Shown here: positions 49,209-57,845 of the stretch, one piece after another
Numbering within the stretch: the stretch's first letter is position 1
Layout: the number at the start of each line of letters is the position of its first letter
DNA from: JAPKZH01 sp963715635
Lineage (GTDB): Bacteria; Acidobacteriota; Aminicenantia; Aminicenantales; UBA4085
Assembly: GCA_963715635.1 (NCBI GenBank)
Contig: OY970261.1
Coordinates: forward strand, 3,658,001 to 3,722,000
Length of the DNA: 64,000 nucleotides
Reading direction: 5' to 3'
Notes under the pieces: model-generated
Told to the model about the DNA's origin: nothing
Database searches by the model: none
Seen by the model: the letters and a program-made list of their open reading frames with translations, nothing else
Translations under genes and position numbers: made by a program

Positions 49209-50186
49209 CTATTCGGATAAGGCTTTTGCGAGCGCTTCCTTCAAGGGCGGGATCACCTGAAACAGATCGCCGACAATCCCATAATCGGCCACTTTGAAAA
49301 TCGGCGCATCGGGATCTTTATTGACGGCCACGATAAACTTGGAGGAGGACATTCCCGCTAGGTGCTGGATGGCCCCCGAGATGCCGAAGGCCATATAAAG
49401 ATTGGGCGAAACCGTTTTCCCGGTCTGCCCGACCTGGTTCTGGTGCCCGATCCAGCCGGAATCAACGGCCGAACGCGAAGCGCCAACGGTCGAGCGCGGG
49501 ATGAGAGCCGAAAGCTCCTTGAGCAGGGCAAAATTTTCGGGCCCTTTCATCCCCCTCCCTCCGGAAATGATGACCTCCGCTTCGGTGACATCCAGCTCTT
49601 CGCCTTTTTCCCGCAATAGTTCGGCGACCCGGCCATTGATCTGACCTTCGGCGATCGCCGCTTCTTTTTTGATCACTTCGCCGGCTTTATTCCGGGGCTC
49701 GGCGAGGGGAAAGACGTTCGGCCTCAAAGTCGCCATCTGCGGGGAAGATTTCAGCCTGACCGAGAGAAAGGCCTTTCCGGCGTATATCGGCCGCGTGAAC
49801 TCGAGCCTCCCCTCCTGGACCGCCACTTTTGTGCAGTCCGAGGCGAGGCCGACACCGAGCTTGGCGGCAAGCCTCGGCGCCAGGTCTTTTCCCATCGCCG
49901 TGGCGGCAAAAAATATCACTTTCGGCTGAAGCTCCTGCGCCAGCTCGTGGAGAGCCGCCGCATAGCCCTGGGATGAATACGCTCCGAGCCGGGCATTCTC
50001 CAGGAGAAAAACTTTTGCGGCGCCGTAAGAAAAAACGTCAGGATTGAGACCGTCCATGACCGGGCCGAGAAGGGCGGCCGCAACTTCTGATCCGAGCTCA
50101 TCGCCCCGTCTTTTGGCCTCGGAAAGCGCTTCCAAGGAACTTTTCTTGATTTTTCCTTCGCGTGTTTCGATGAAGACCAAGATCAT
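49209..50186 (-). CDS. etfA: Electron transfer flavoprotein alpha subunit
   Basis: An ETF alpha subunit of about 325 residues. The N-terminal domain begins MILVFIETREGKIKKSS. The C-terminal FAD domain has SGGRGMKGPENFALL, GASRSAVDSGWIGHQNQVGQ, GKTVSPNLYMAFGISGAIQH and NKDPDAPIFKVADYGIVGD. It shuttles electrons from acyl-CoA or related dehydrogenases. I prefer the ATG at 50186, since GGGGGA lies just upstream. It follows etfB closely. No dehydrogenase gene is adjacent. Confidence 0.95.
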   Translation of the reverse strand: MILVFIETREGKIKKSSLEALSEAKRRGDELGSEVAAALLGPVMDGLNPDVFSYGAAKVFLLENARLGAYSSQGYAAALHELAQELQPKVIFFAATAMGKDLAPRLAAKLGVGLASDCTKVAVQEGRLEFTRPIYAGKAFLSVRLKSSPQMATLRPNVFPLAEPRNKAGEVIKKEAAIAEGQINGRVAELLREKGEELDVTEAEVIISGGRGMKGPENFALLKELSALIPRSTVGASRSAVDSGWIGHQNQVGQTGKTVSPNLYMAFGISGAIQHLAGMSSSKFIVAVNKDPDAPIFKVADYGIVGDLFQVIPPLKEALAKALSE

Positions 50187-50199
50187 ATTTTCCCCCATG

Positions 50200-50982
50200 T
50201 CAGATCACTTTGGCTTCGTTGTGCAGAAGCTTCACCAGCTCCCTGGCTGCTTCTTCAGGAGTCCCCGGAATGATCTTCCCGGCCTGGCGCGCTGGCGGCA
50301 TGTCGAGCCGGATCACTTCGACCTGCGGCGCGGTTTCCTCCTGGCTTAGCCCCAGCTCCTCGAAAGTCAGGACAGGGATGGCCTTTCTCTTGGCCGCCAT
50401 GATCCCCTTCAGAGTCTCGTAGCGCGGCTCGTTCAACCCTTTCTGGGCGGAGACAACGGCCGGCAGCGAGAACAACACTTTCTCCATGGCCCCTTCGATC
50501 TCCCGATGAGCGGTTCCCTTGTTTCCATCGATCTCGAGCTTGGTCACGACATTGGCCTGGGGCAGGCCCAGCTTCTCCGCCACCATGGACGGGACCTGGG
50601 CGTTGTCCGCGCCCATCGATTGCTTCCCGAAAAGCAGGAGGTCATAGACCGGGAACTTTTTCTCGACGGCCCTGGCCAGAATCTTGGCGATCCGCAGCCC
50701 ATCATAGGTCTCTTTCATTTCATCCTTGACGAGCACCGCCTCGTCGGCGCCCATGGCCAGGCATTTCTTCAGAACCACCAGAGATTCCTCCGTCCCCGCT
50801 GCGATGACCGTCACCTGGCCGCCCTTGGCCTCCCTCAAACGGAGGGCCTCTTCGACGGCGTATTCATCGTTGGGGCTGATTATGAAATTTAGGCTGTCCT
50901 CGACAATGGAGTTGGTTTCACGGTTGATCCTGATCTTTGATTCCGTGTCCGGGACGCGCTTGACAAAAACAAGGATGTTCAT
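50200..50982 (-). CDS. etfB: Electron transfer flavoprotein beta subunit
   Basis: A 260-residue ETF beta subunit that binds AMP (or FAD in bifurcating forms). NILVFVKRVPDTESKIRIN, ISPNDEYAVEEALRLRE, LLLFGKQSMGADNAQVPSM and LGLPQANVVTKLEID are typical. GGGGAGG lies before the ATG. It is the first gene of the etfBA pair. Whether the complex bifurcates electrons cannot be decided from the sequence by eye. Confidence 0.95.
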   Translation of the reverse strand: MNILVFVKRVPDTESKIRINRETNSIVEDSLNFIISPNDEYAVEEALRLREAKGGQVTVIAAGTEESLVVLKKCLAMGADEAVLVKDEMKETYDGLRIAKILARAVEKKFPVYDLLLFGKQSMGADNAQVPSMVAEKLGLPQANVVTKLEIDGNKGTAHREIEGAMEKVLFSLPAVVSAQKGLNEPRYETLKGIMAAKRKAIPVLTFEELGLSQEETAPQVEVIRLDMPPARQAGKIIPGTPEEAARELVKLLHNEAKVI

Positions 50983-51137
50983 GAAAATTGCCTCCCCATA
51001 ACCTTTCCTTTAAAAAGATATTTAGGGCGAATATTTTCCCTCCACCGTCATTCTTCAAAAAACGCGGGAGATTCCTAATGTTAATGGAAATTCTTTTTTA
51101 ATGCTAGGGGAAAAAGCTCGCAATAGCATCCCTATTG

Positions 51138-52412
51138 CTATTCTTCGAACTTTTTAAAAATCAAGGCTCCGTTGGTCCCGCCGAAGCCGAACGAATTGCT
51201 CAAACCGTAGATGATCCCGGCCGGGCGCGCCGTATTGGGCACGTAGTCCAGGTCGCACTCCGGGTCCGGATGCTCATAATTGATGGTCGGCGTCATGACC
51301 TGGCCTTTGAGGCAAAGGGCCATGATTCCCGCCTCCACGCCGCCGGTCGCTCCCAGCAGGTGACCCGTCATGGATTTTGTGGAACTCACGCCGATCTTGT
51401 AGGCGTGGTCGCCGAACACTCTTTTGATCGCCGCCGTCTCGATCTTGTCATTGAAGGGCGTGGACGTGCCGTGGGCGTTGATATATTGAATGTCGGTCGG
51501 GAGAATGCCCGCATCGTCCAAGGCCTTCTGCATCACCCGCGCTGCTCCATCGCTGTCCGGGGCCGGAGCGGCAATATGGTAAGCGTCACTCGTCATCGCG
51601 TAGCCCACGACTTCGGCATAAATTTTCGCCCGGCGCCGCAGGGCATGCCCGAGCTCTTCGAGCAGGACGATGCCCGACCCCTCGCCCATGACAAACCCGT
51701 CGCGCTGGGCGTCAAACGGTCGCGAGGCCTTCTGGGGCTCGTCGTTTCTTTCCGACAGCGCCTTCATCGCGCAAAAGCCCGCCACGCCCAGCGGCGTGAT
51801 CGGGGCTTCGGCGCCGCCGGCGAGCATGAGGTCGGCCTCGTTTCTGGAGATGATGCGCCAGGAATCGCCGATGGCGTGAGTGCCCGTGGAGCAGGCTGTG
51901 GCCGTCGCAGAGTTCGGGCCCTTGGCCTTATACCTGATGGAGATCTGGCCCGACGCTTCGTTAATGATCGTCGAGACCAGGAAGAACGGCGAAACGCGGT
52001 CCGGCCCTTTCTGGAGCAAAACCTTATGCGTTTCCTCGATGGTGCCGATGCCCCCGATGCCCGACCCGACATAAACGCCGGCTCGGTCGCTGTCGAGGGC
52101 AGAAGGAGGAATCGCCGAATCTTCAACGGCGAGCTGGGCGCCCGCCAGCGCGAATTGGATAAATAGGTCCATCTTCTTGGCCTCTTTTCGATCGATGAAA
52201 TCGAGCGGGTTAAAATCCCTGGCTTCGCCGGCGATCTTGGTCGAAAAGCGGGAGGCGTCGAACCTGGATATCGGGCCGATGCCGCTTTTGCCGGCCAGGA
52301 GCGCGTCCCAGTTTTTCTGGGTCCCAACGCCCAGGGGAGAAATGAGGCCAATCCCCGTTATGACAACCCTTCGCTTCGATGCTCGATTCTGTTCACCCGG
52401 ATTAAGAGACAT
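51138..52412 (-). CDS. fabF: 3-oxoacyl-[ACP] synthase II
   Basis: A condensing enzyme of about 424 residues that elongates fatty acids. The catalytic Cys is in ATACSTGTHAIGDS, the first His in NAHGTSTPFNDKIET, and the second with Lys in KSMTGHLLGATGGVEAG. The C-terminus has SNSFGFGGTNGALIF. I chose the ATG at 52412, which overlaps the acpP stop by 11 bases. It forms part of yceD-rpmF-fabG-acpP-fabF; plsX, fabH and fabD are not between, unlike in many genomes. Confidence 0.97.
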   Translation of the reverse strand: MSLNPGEQNRASKRRVVITGIGLISPLGVGTQKNWDALLAGKSGIGPISRFDASRFSTKIAGEARDFNPLDFIDRKEAKKMDLFIQFALAGAQLAVEDSAIPPSALDSDRAGVYVGSGIGGIGTIEETHKVLLQKGPDRVSPFFLVSTIINEASGQISIRYKAKGPNSATATACSTGTHAIGDSWRIISRNEADLMLAGGAEAPITPLGVAGFCAMKALSERNDEPQKASRPFDAQRDGFVMGEGSGIVLLEELGHALRRRAKIYAEVVGYAMTSDAYHIAAPAPDSDGAARVMQKALDDAGILPTDIQYINAHGTSTPFNDKIETAAIKRVFGDHAYKIGVSSTKSMTGHLLGATGGVEAGIMALCLKGQVMTPTINYEHPDPECDLDYVPNTARPAGIIYGLSNSFGFGGTNGALIFKKFEE

Positions 52413-52644
52413 GGCCCACAATGTAATCCATCGCCTTGCCGACCGTGGTCAGCTTCTCGGCTTCCTCATCCGGGATGTCCAGCCCGAATTCGTCTTCAAG
52501 AGCCATGACCAATTCTACGGTGTCGAGGGAGTCTGCGCCCAGATCCTCGATGAAAGAGGCGCTCTCTGTGATCTGGTCTTCACTGATGCTCAGCTTATCC
52601 GCGACGATCGCCTTCATTTTCTTCAATAATTCGTCTCTTTCCAT
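52402..52644 (-). CDS. acpP: Acyl carrier protein
   Basis: An 80-residue acidic carrier protein. The phosphopantetheine Ser is in GADSLDTVELVMALE (about residues 34-48). It carries growing acyl chains for FabG, FabF and LpxD. Length is normal. AGGAGGTTAAC precedes the ATG. It lies 26 bases after fabG and overlaps fabF. Confidence 0.98.
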   Translation of the reverse strand: MERDELLKKMKAIVADKLSISEDQITESASFIEDLGADSLDTVELVMALEDEFGLDIPDEEAEKLTTVGKAMDYIVGHVS

Positions 52645-52670
52645 GTTAACCTCCTGTTAATTAGAAATTC

Positions 52671-53411
52671 CTACATATACATCCCGCCGTTCAGATGGAG
52701 GACTTGGCCTGTGATATAGGCGGCTTCATCCGAACAGAGGAATTTGACCGCATGCGCCACTTCCTGAGGCTCTCCGAACCTCTGCACGGGGATGAGGTCG
52801 ATGAACATTTTCTTGACTTGCTCCGGAAGACCGGCGGTCATGGGCGTTGCGATATAGCCCGGGGCGACGCAGTTGACCGTGATGCCGCGGGAGCCAACCT
52901 CCCGAGCCAGCGACTTGCTGAAGCCGATCAGCCCGGCCTTGGAGGCTGCATAGTTGGCCTGCCCCGCGTTCCCCATCAGCCCGACCACCGAGGCGAGGCT
53001 GACGATCCTTCCGCCGCGCTGGCCGACCATGTGCCTGACGACCGCCCTGGAAAAATTAAAAGCGCCCTTGAGGTTGACGGCGATGACGGCATCCCAATCA
53101 TCCTCCTTCATGCGCATCAAAAGAGTGTCCCGGGTGATGCCGGCATTGTTAATGAGATGGTCGATTCTGCCGAAAGCCTTGATGACGGCATCCACGACGC
53201 CTGTCGCCTGGTCCAGCTTGGATACATCCGTCTCATAGACGGCGGCCTTCCCGCCCATCGCCCCGACTCGGCGGGCAACGTCCTCCAGTTTCGGCTTCTG
53301 AATATCCACCAAGGCAACGGTCGCTCCGGCCTTGGCGAATTCAAGGGCGATCGCCTCTCCGATTCCCTGGGACGCACCGGTGATCAAAGACACCTTGCCC
53401 TTGAAGATCAT
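52671..53411 (-). CDS. fabG: 3-oxoacyl-[ACP] reductase
   Basis: A short-chain dehydrogenase of about 246 residues, NADPH-dependent, reducing 3-oxoacyl-ACP. The Rossmann motif is TGASQGIGEAIALEFAKAG, the catalytic Ser precedes GLMGNAGQANYAASKAGL, which holds Tyr and Lys, and the C-terminus is DEAAYITGQVLHLNGGMYM. Starting at the ATG at 53411 gives a normal FabG; a frame from 53453 adds 14 residues (MKFAVDETGGEKAS) and has a better ribosome site, so it cannot be excluded. Confidence 0.95.
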   Translation of the reverse strand: MIFKGKVSLITGASQGIGEAIALEFAKAGATVALVDIQKPKLEDVARRVGAMGGKAAVYETDVSKLDQATGVVDAVIKAFGRIDHLINNAGITRDTLLMRMKEDDWDAVIAVNLKGAFNFSRAVVRHMVGQRGGRIVSLASVVGLMGNAGQANYAASKAGLIGFSKSLAREVGSRGITVNCVAPGYIATPMTAGLPEQVKKMFIDLIPVQRFGEPQEVAHAVKFLCSDEAAYITGQVLHLNGGMYM

Positions 53412-53466
53412 TGACGCTTTTTCTCCCCCCGTCTCATCGACGGCGAATTTCATCGTGAATCCCCGG

Positions 53467-53649
53467 TTATTCTTCGGCTTCTTTGATGACCTGCCGGCCG
53501 CGATAGTACCCGCACTCCGGGCAGGCCCGGTGCGGCAGCTTCGGGGTCCCGCAGTTGGGACACAAGGAAAAGGAAGGGATCACAAGAGCGTCCTGCGCCC
53601 TGCAACGTCCTTTTCGGGAATGAGAGTGTCGTCGTTTTGGGTTAGGCAT
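53467..53649 (-). CDS. rpmF: Large ribosomal subunit protein bL32
   Basis: A 60-residue bL32, starting MPNPKRRHSHSRKGRCRAQD. Its zinc ribbon is complete with four Cys (CPNCGTPKLPHRACPECGYY). It follows yceD with no gap, the conserved yceD-rpmF pair preceding fatty-acid genes. Confidence 0.97.
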   Translation of the reverse strand: MPNPKRRHSHSRKGRCRAQDALVIPSFSLCPNCGTPKLPHRACPECGYYRGRQVIKEAEE

Positions 53650-54168
53650 TTAACTCTTATCTTTCACAAAAATTTTTAATTTTTCCAATCGGGCATCGGA
53701 TTCCTTGACCAGACAGCCGCAGTTCCCGTCGTGCCGGATCTGGCCGCAGACCGCACAGATGCCCTGGCAGGTCTCGGCGCAGAGAGGCTTGAGGGGAAAG
53801 GTCAGGTTCAGCTGCTCTAAAATGACCTCCCGGATATCGATTTGACGGCTCCGATAGAACAGCATGTCGAGGTCTTCCTCGTCCAGCTCATCCTTCATCT
53901 CGTGGACGTCCTCGGGAAGAAAAACCAGGTCAAACTTGGAATCTATTGGAAACTCAAATGGCGTCAAGCATCGGCTGCAGACAAAGCTCAAGCAGGTCAT
54001 GATCCGGCCTTTGACCAGGACCTCGTCGCCGAGCTTCTTAACCGTCAGCTCGGCATGGACCGGCTGGAGAAAGACAGCCTCCTCCTCCACCAGGTCGAAG
54101 CTCGGAAAATCGAAATTCCGGGCGAGCTTCAGCCCGTCTTTGGGCAGCCTATCGATATTGACGATCAT
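53650..54168 (-). CDS. yceD: YceD/DUF177 family protein
   Basis: A 172-residue DUF177 protein. The conserved blocks are CSRCLTPFEFPID in the middle and the C-terminal zinc-like Cys cluster CAETCQGICAVCGQIRHDGNC with CGC. In E. coli and plants the family is linked to 23S rRNA processing or accumulation. It is directly upstream of rpmF, as in most bacteria. It starts after a clear promoter with a short leader. Confidence 0.92.
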   Translation of the reverse strand: MIVNIDRLPKDGLKLARNFDFPSFDLVEEEAVFLQPVHAELTVKKLGDEVLVKGRIMTCLSFVCSRCLTPFEFPIDSKFDLVFLPEDVHEMKDELDEEDLDMLFYRSRQIDIREVILEQLNLTFPLKPLCAETCQGICAVCGQIRHDGNCGCLVKESDARLEKLKIFVKDKS

Positions 54169-54196
54169 CGCCTTTTTTCCACGAGAAGTTCGACCT

Positions 54197-54224
54197 ATTA
54201 TATCAATTTGCCCTCCTTTGTCAA
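54197..54224 (-). promoter_or_regulatory. Sigma70-type promoter of yceD-rpmF-fab
   Basis: On the minus strand: consensus TTGACA (54219-54224), 16-base spacer, consensus TATAAT (54197-54202). The leader is about 22-28 bases and ends in a weak GGAAAAAAGG ribosome site. Confidence 0.7.
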
Positions 54225-54382
54225 CAATTCGACCGTCCGGCCGCCCCGCCCCGGGATGAACTGTCCTCCATCTATCTGATTTCTATTGAGTTGCCCGCGC
54301 CCCACCCTGTTCCCCATGTCGTTCAGACTACAGAAATCTTATATAATATCTATATTTATGTGTAATTTAGGCCTAATTCTGG

Positions 54383-54453
54383 CTTGTCGGGCGAGTACGG
54401 ATTGGCGAGAAAAAACGATGCAGAGAGCTTTGGCAAGGGACGAAGCGACCTTG
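54383..54453 (+). repeat. Dispersed repeat, copy 2
   Basis: Resembles 9544-9614: CTTGT-GGGCGAG-AC, then GAGAAAAAACGA, then GAGAGCTTTGG-AAGGGA-GAAGCGACC, in the same order and spacing. Confidence 0.6.
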
Positions 54454-54516
54454 AGAAAAGCCCGTCATCGGACCGAGCGGGCACGGTTTCTCTCCTCCTA
54501 TCCTCTGCGAGGAAAA

Positions 54517-54778
54517 AGCGGCGCTCATTTTTAGATGGGTGACACCGACCGGGGCGCCCGCAATGAATATAGCAAATCGGCAGATTGCGGGGTATTTTTG
54601 GAGGGGAAGACCCCTTCCAACCGTCGCTCCGCTCCCTGCCTCCCCTTCTCGGGCTCGCTGTTCTCGCCCTGCGACCAAGGGGCGTATCCCCTTGGATCCC
54701 CTTTGATCTTCAGCATAAGCATCGTGAGGACGAAGGGGCTGGTCGGTGGCAGGACCCATTCAAAGATGAGCGCCGCTT
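54517..54778. repeat. 262-bp inverted-repeat element
   Basis: Imperfect inverted arms of about 35 bases (54517-54552 and 54741-54778) share AGCGGCGCTCAT, ATGGGT and CACCGACC. The core holds a perfect 8-bp hairpin CCAAGGGG-cgtat-CCCCTTGG (54675-54695). No transposase is encoded, so this is probably a MITE-like element. Confidence 0.6.
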
Positions 54779-54796
54779 ATCTCCGAGCCTTCCCCC

Positions 54797-54825
54797 TTGA
54801 TTATTCCGGCAAAGAGATTAATAAT
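54797..54825 (+). promoter_or_regulatory. Probable promoter, leaderless geometry
   Basis: TTGATT (54797-54802), 17-base spacer, AATAAT (54820-54825), eight bases before the ATG at 54834. Confidence 0.45.
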
Positions 54826-54833
54826 GAAGCATT

Positions 54834-55103
54834 ATGATCGGCTACAGCTCAGAAATCACGTATCACGGCCTGGAGCTGATCGTCCAAACCCAGGACAAGG
54901 GCCTGGCGGCCCAGTTCGTGGAAACCCTGGTCTATCTCTCCGGGAAGATCGTCTATTCCCAGAAGGCCTCCTACTCCCAGTTTTTGAATCTGCCGGGTTT
55001 TAAAGAAAAGGTGGCACGCCTGCTCAAAGACCTGCATCAGTCTGTGCTGAACGACATCAACAGCGGCAAGCTCGACCACCAACTTCTCAAGCCCACGGCA
55101 TGA
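54834..55103 (+). CDS. Small conserved hypothetical protein upstream of polA
   Basis: An 89-residue soluble protein. The N-terminal half looks beta-stranded: ITYHGLELIVQTQDKGLAAQ, then VETLVYLSGKIVYSQKASY. The C-terminal half is helical (FKEKVARLLKDLHQSVLND). Similar 'HVQTED...GG-I--S-KTSY' modules occur in Acidobacteria-like and Myxobacteria-like genomes as unknown proteins. It overlaps polA by 4 bases (ATGA), so they are co-translated. Function unknown. Confidence 0.75.
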   Translation: MIGYSSEITYHGLELIVQTQDKGLAAQFVETLVYLSGKIVYSQKASYSQFLNLPGFKEKVARLLKDLHQSVLNDINSGKLDHQLLKPTA

Positions 55104-57775
55104 ACGGAAAAAAACTCTTCCTGATCGACGGCAACTCGCTCCTATATCGCTCCTTTTACGCCATCCAGCGGCTCTCGAATTCCCAGGGCTTCCCGACGAA
55201 CGCCATCTACGGGTTCATCATCACGCTCAGAAAGCTGCTCGAACAAGAAAAGCCGGAGTATCTCGGCATCGTCTTCGATACGCCCGGTCCCAAGCTGCGC
55301 CATGCGGTTTTCAAAGAGTACAAGGCCCATCGCAAGCCCATGCCGGACGACCTGGTCAAGCAAATTCCCAAACTGAAAGAGGTCATCCGGGCGCTTCGCA
55401 TCCCGGTTTTTGAGGACCAAGACTACGAGGCCGACGACGTCCTGGGCAGCCTGGCCCAAAAGGCGGCCGCCAAAAAATTCCTGTCCGTCATCGTCTCGAC
55501 CGACAAGGACCTTCTGCAGCTGGTGGGCCCGGCGATCCGGGTCTATAATCCTTCCAAAGAGCTCACCCTGGACGAAGCCAAGGTCAAGGAAATCTTCGGG
55601 GTGCTCCCTGTCCAGGTCGTCGATGTCCTCTCCCTCTGGGGCGATCCCTCGGACAACGTCCCCGGAGTGCCGGGGATCGGCGAAAAAACTGCGAAATCCC
55701 TGATCGGCGAGTACGGCTCCTTGGCCAATCTCTTGAAGAACCTCGGGAAAATGAAGAACCCCAGGCTCAGGGAAAAGATCGAGCAAAATATGGACCGGCT
55801 GGAAATGAGCCGCGAATTGGTGACGATCGAAAAAAACTTGGATGTCGCCTTCGACCCGGAACTTTTCGAGATTTCCGAACCCGTCACCAGCGAAGTCGTC
55901 AGGATTTTCCAGGAGTTGGGATTCACTTCGCTCGTCTCTGAATACATGAAACAGCCCCAAACATCCAAAAAAGTCTACAAGGCCATTGCCGGCGAGGAAG
56001 AGTTCCGCGACCTCGTGTCCGCGATCAAAAAAGCCGGCTTTGTTTCGCTGGATACGGAAACGGACAATGTCTATCCCACCCGCGCCCGCCTGGTGGGCAT
56101 GTCATTTTCGCTCGAGCCGGACCATGCCTTCTACCTTCCTCTCGGGCATGATTATCCGGGCGCGCCGGCCCAAATCGCCAAGGACGGCGCCCTAGAGATC
56201 CTCCGGGAGGTTCTGGAGAGCCCGAAGATCCAAAAGGTCGGGCAGAACATCAAGTACGATTTTATCGTCCTCGAGCGGGAGGGCATCCATCTCGGCGGCA
56301 TCGATCTGGACACGATGGTCCTATCCTATCTGTTGGAGCCGAACTGGGGAAAGCACAACCTCGACAAGCTGGCCTTGACCTATCTCCAGGCCAAGGCCAT
56401 TGCTTATAACGAAATCGTCGGGAAAGGCAAGAACGAAGTGACGATGAACAGGGTTGAGGTGGAACGGGTCACGCCCTACGCCTGCCAGGACGCTGATTTT
56501 GCCCTAGCCCTCAGCCGGCTCCTCTGGCCGAAGGTGGAAGAGGCGAAGCTGGCCGGGCTTTACCGGGAGATCGAGCAGCCCATGATCGAGGTCCTGGCCG
56601 ACATGGAGATGGCCGGCGTGAAGCTCGACGCCGAAGCCCTGCGTCAGTTATCGGCCGAGCTTCAATCCGAGCTGGCCCGGCTCGAGAAGACGATCTACGA
56701 GCTGTGCGGCACGGAATTCAACATCAACTCGCCGCAGCAGCTCGCCCACATCTTGTTCCATAAGCTCAACCTCCCTTCGGCCCGGAAAACGAGAATTACA
56801 AAAGGCTTTTCCACATCCATGGATATCCTGCAAGACCTGGCCCCGCTCCATCCCCTGGCCCAGCATGCCCTTGAATACCGACAGCTGACCAAGCTCAAGT
56901 CTACGTATGCCGACGCCCTGCCGGCACTCATCAACCCGGAAACGGGACGTGTCCATACCTCGTACAACCAGACCGTCGCTTCGACGGGCCGGCTGTCCAG
57001 TTCCGACCCTAACCTCCAGAATATTCCGGTGCGGGGAGAAATGGGCACGCGTTTCAGGCAGGCGTTTATTCCGGAAAAGGGCCGCCTGCTCCTGGTCGCC
57101 GATTATTCCCAGATCGAGCTCCGCGTGCTCGCACATATGTCCGGGGACCCGGCGCTGTGCGAAACGTTCGAGCACGACCGCGACATCCACGAAGAAACGG
57201 CCCTCCGGGTGTTCGGCCCCGCTTCGTCTCTGTTTAAGGACGAACAGCGAAGGAAAGCCAAGATCATCAATTTCTCCATCATTTACGGCACCTCCGCTTT
57301 TTCCCTGGCCAAGGAGCTGCAGACCTCGATTGCGGAAGCCCAGGAATTCATCGGCCGCTACTATGAAAAGCACCCGAAAGTGAAGGAATTCTTGGACCGC
57401 ATCGTCGAGGCGGCCCAAGCCCAAGGTTTTTCCGAAACCCTCTTTGGCAGGAAACGCCAGGTTCCTGAGCTCCGGCAGTCCGACAAAGTGGCCTGGCAGG
57501 CCGGCCGCCGCATCGCTCTCAATATGCCCATCCAGGGGACCGCCGCGGACCTCATGAAAAAAGCGATGATCGATATCTGGAGGGAGCTGCGGGCCCACAA
57601 GCTGCGCTCTCAGATGATCCTCCAGGTCCACGACGAGCTCGTCTTCGAAGTCCCGGAAAAAGAAAAAACGAAGCTGGAGACCATCGTCCACGAAAAAATG
57701 GAACACGTCTTTCGCCTGAGCGTCCCCCTCAAGGTCCACCTGGGCTGGGGTGAGAGCTGGGCCGACGCAAAATGA
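55100..57775 (+). CDS. polA: DNA polymerase I
   Basis: An 891-residue family A polymerase for Okazaki processing and repair. The 5'-3' exonuclease (about 1-290) has LIDGNSLLYRSFYA and YEADDVLGSLA. The 3'-5' exonuclease (about 300-485) keeps its acidic residues: FVSLDTETDN, GQNIKYDF and YACQDADFAL, so proofreading should be active. The polymerase has STGRLSSSDPNLQNIPVR, VADYSQIELRVLAHMSGD, RRKAKIINFSIIYG and LQVHDELVFEVP. Length is slightly shorter than E. coli. The start overlaps the small gene upstream. Confidence 0.98.
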   Translation: MNGKKLFLIDGNSLLYRSFYAIQRLSNSQGFPTNAIYGFIITLRKLLEQEKPEYLGIVFDTPGPKLRHAVFKEYKAHRKPMPDDLVKQIPKLKEVIRALRIPVFEDQDYEADDVLGSLAQKAAAKKFLSVIVSTDKDLLQLVGPAIRVYNPSKELTLDEAKVKEIFGVLPVQVVDVLSLWGDPSDNVPGVPGIGEKTAKSLIGEYGSLANLLKNLGKMKNPRLREKIEQNMDRLEMSRELVTIEKNLDVAFDPELFEISEPVTSEVVRIFQELGFTSLVSEYMKQPQTSKKVYKAIAGEEEFRDLVSAIKKAGFVSLDTETDNVYPTRARLVGMSFSLEPDHAFYLPLGHDYPGAPAQIAKDGALEILREVLESPKIQKVGQNIKYDFIVLEREGIHLGGIDLDTMVLSYLLEPNWGKHNLDKLALTYLQAKAIAYNEIVGKGKNEVTMNRVEVERVTPYACQDADFALALSRLLWPKVEEAKLAGLYREIEQPMIEVLADMEMAGVKLDAEALRQLSAELQSELARLEKTIYELCGTEFNINSPQQLAHILFHKLNLPSARKTRITKGFSTSMDILQDLAPLHPLAQHALEYRQLTKLKSTYADALPALINPETGRVHTSYNQTVASTGRLSSSDPNLQNIPVRGEMGTRFRQAFIPEKGRLLLVADYSQIELRVLAHMSGDPALCETFEHDRDIHEETALRVFGPASSLFKDEQRRKAKIINFSIIYGTSAFSLAKELQTSIAEAQEFIGRYYEKHPKVKEFLDRIVEAAQAQGFSETLFGRKRQVPELRQSDKVAWQAGRRIALNMPIQGTAADLMKKAMIDIWRELRAHKLRSQMILQVHDELVFEVPEKEKTKLETIVHEKMEHVFRLSVPLKVHLGWGESWADAK

Positions 57776-57845
57776 AATTGGGGTATTGTGTCTCCTTTTT
57801 GGATGTGCTATAAGCTTTTTCTCGGGAGCAACTAAAGGGCCGGAC

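Larger units (their letters stand above)
54225..54796. other. Gene-free region rich in repeats
   Basis: Between the yceD promoter and the promoter of the gene at 54834 I see no credible gene; ORFs here are short and low-complexity. It holds the second copy of a dispersed repeat (54383-54453) and an inverted-repeat element (54517-54778). Confidence 0.6.

Noticed and set aside
54373..54837. Short ORFs on both strands within the 54-kb intergenic region
   Set aside because: They read through palindromic repeats, have no ribosome site and show low-complexity translations.
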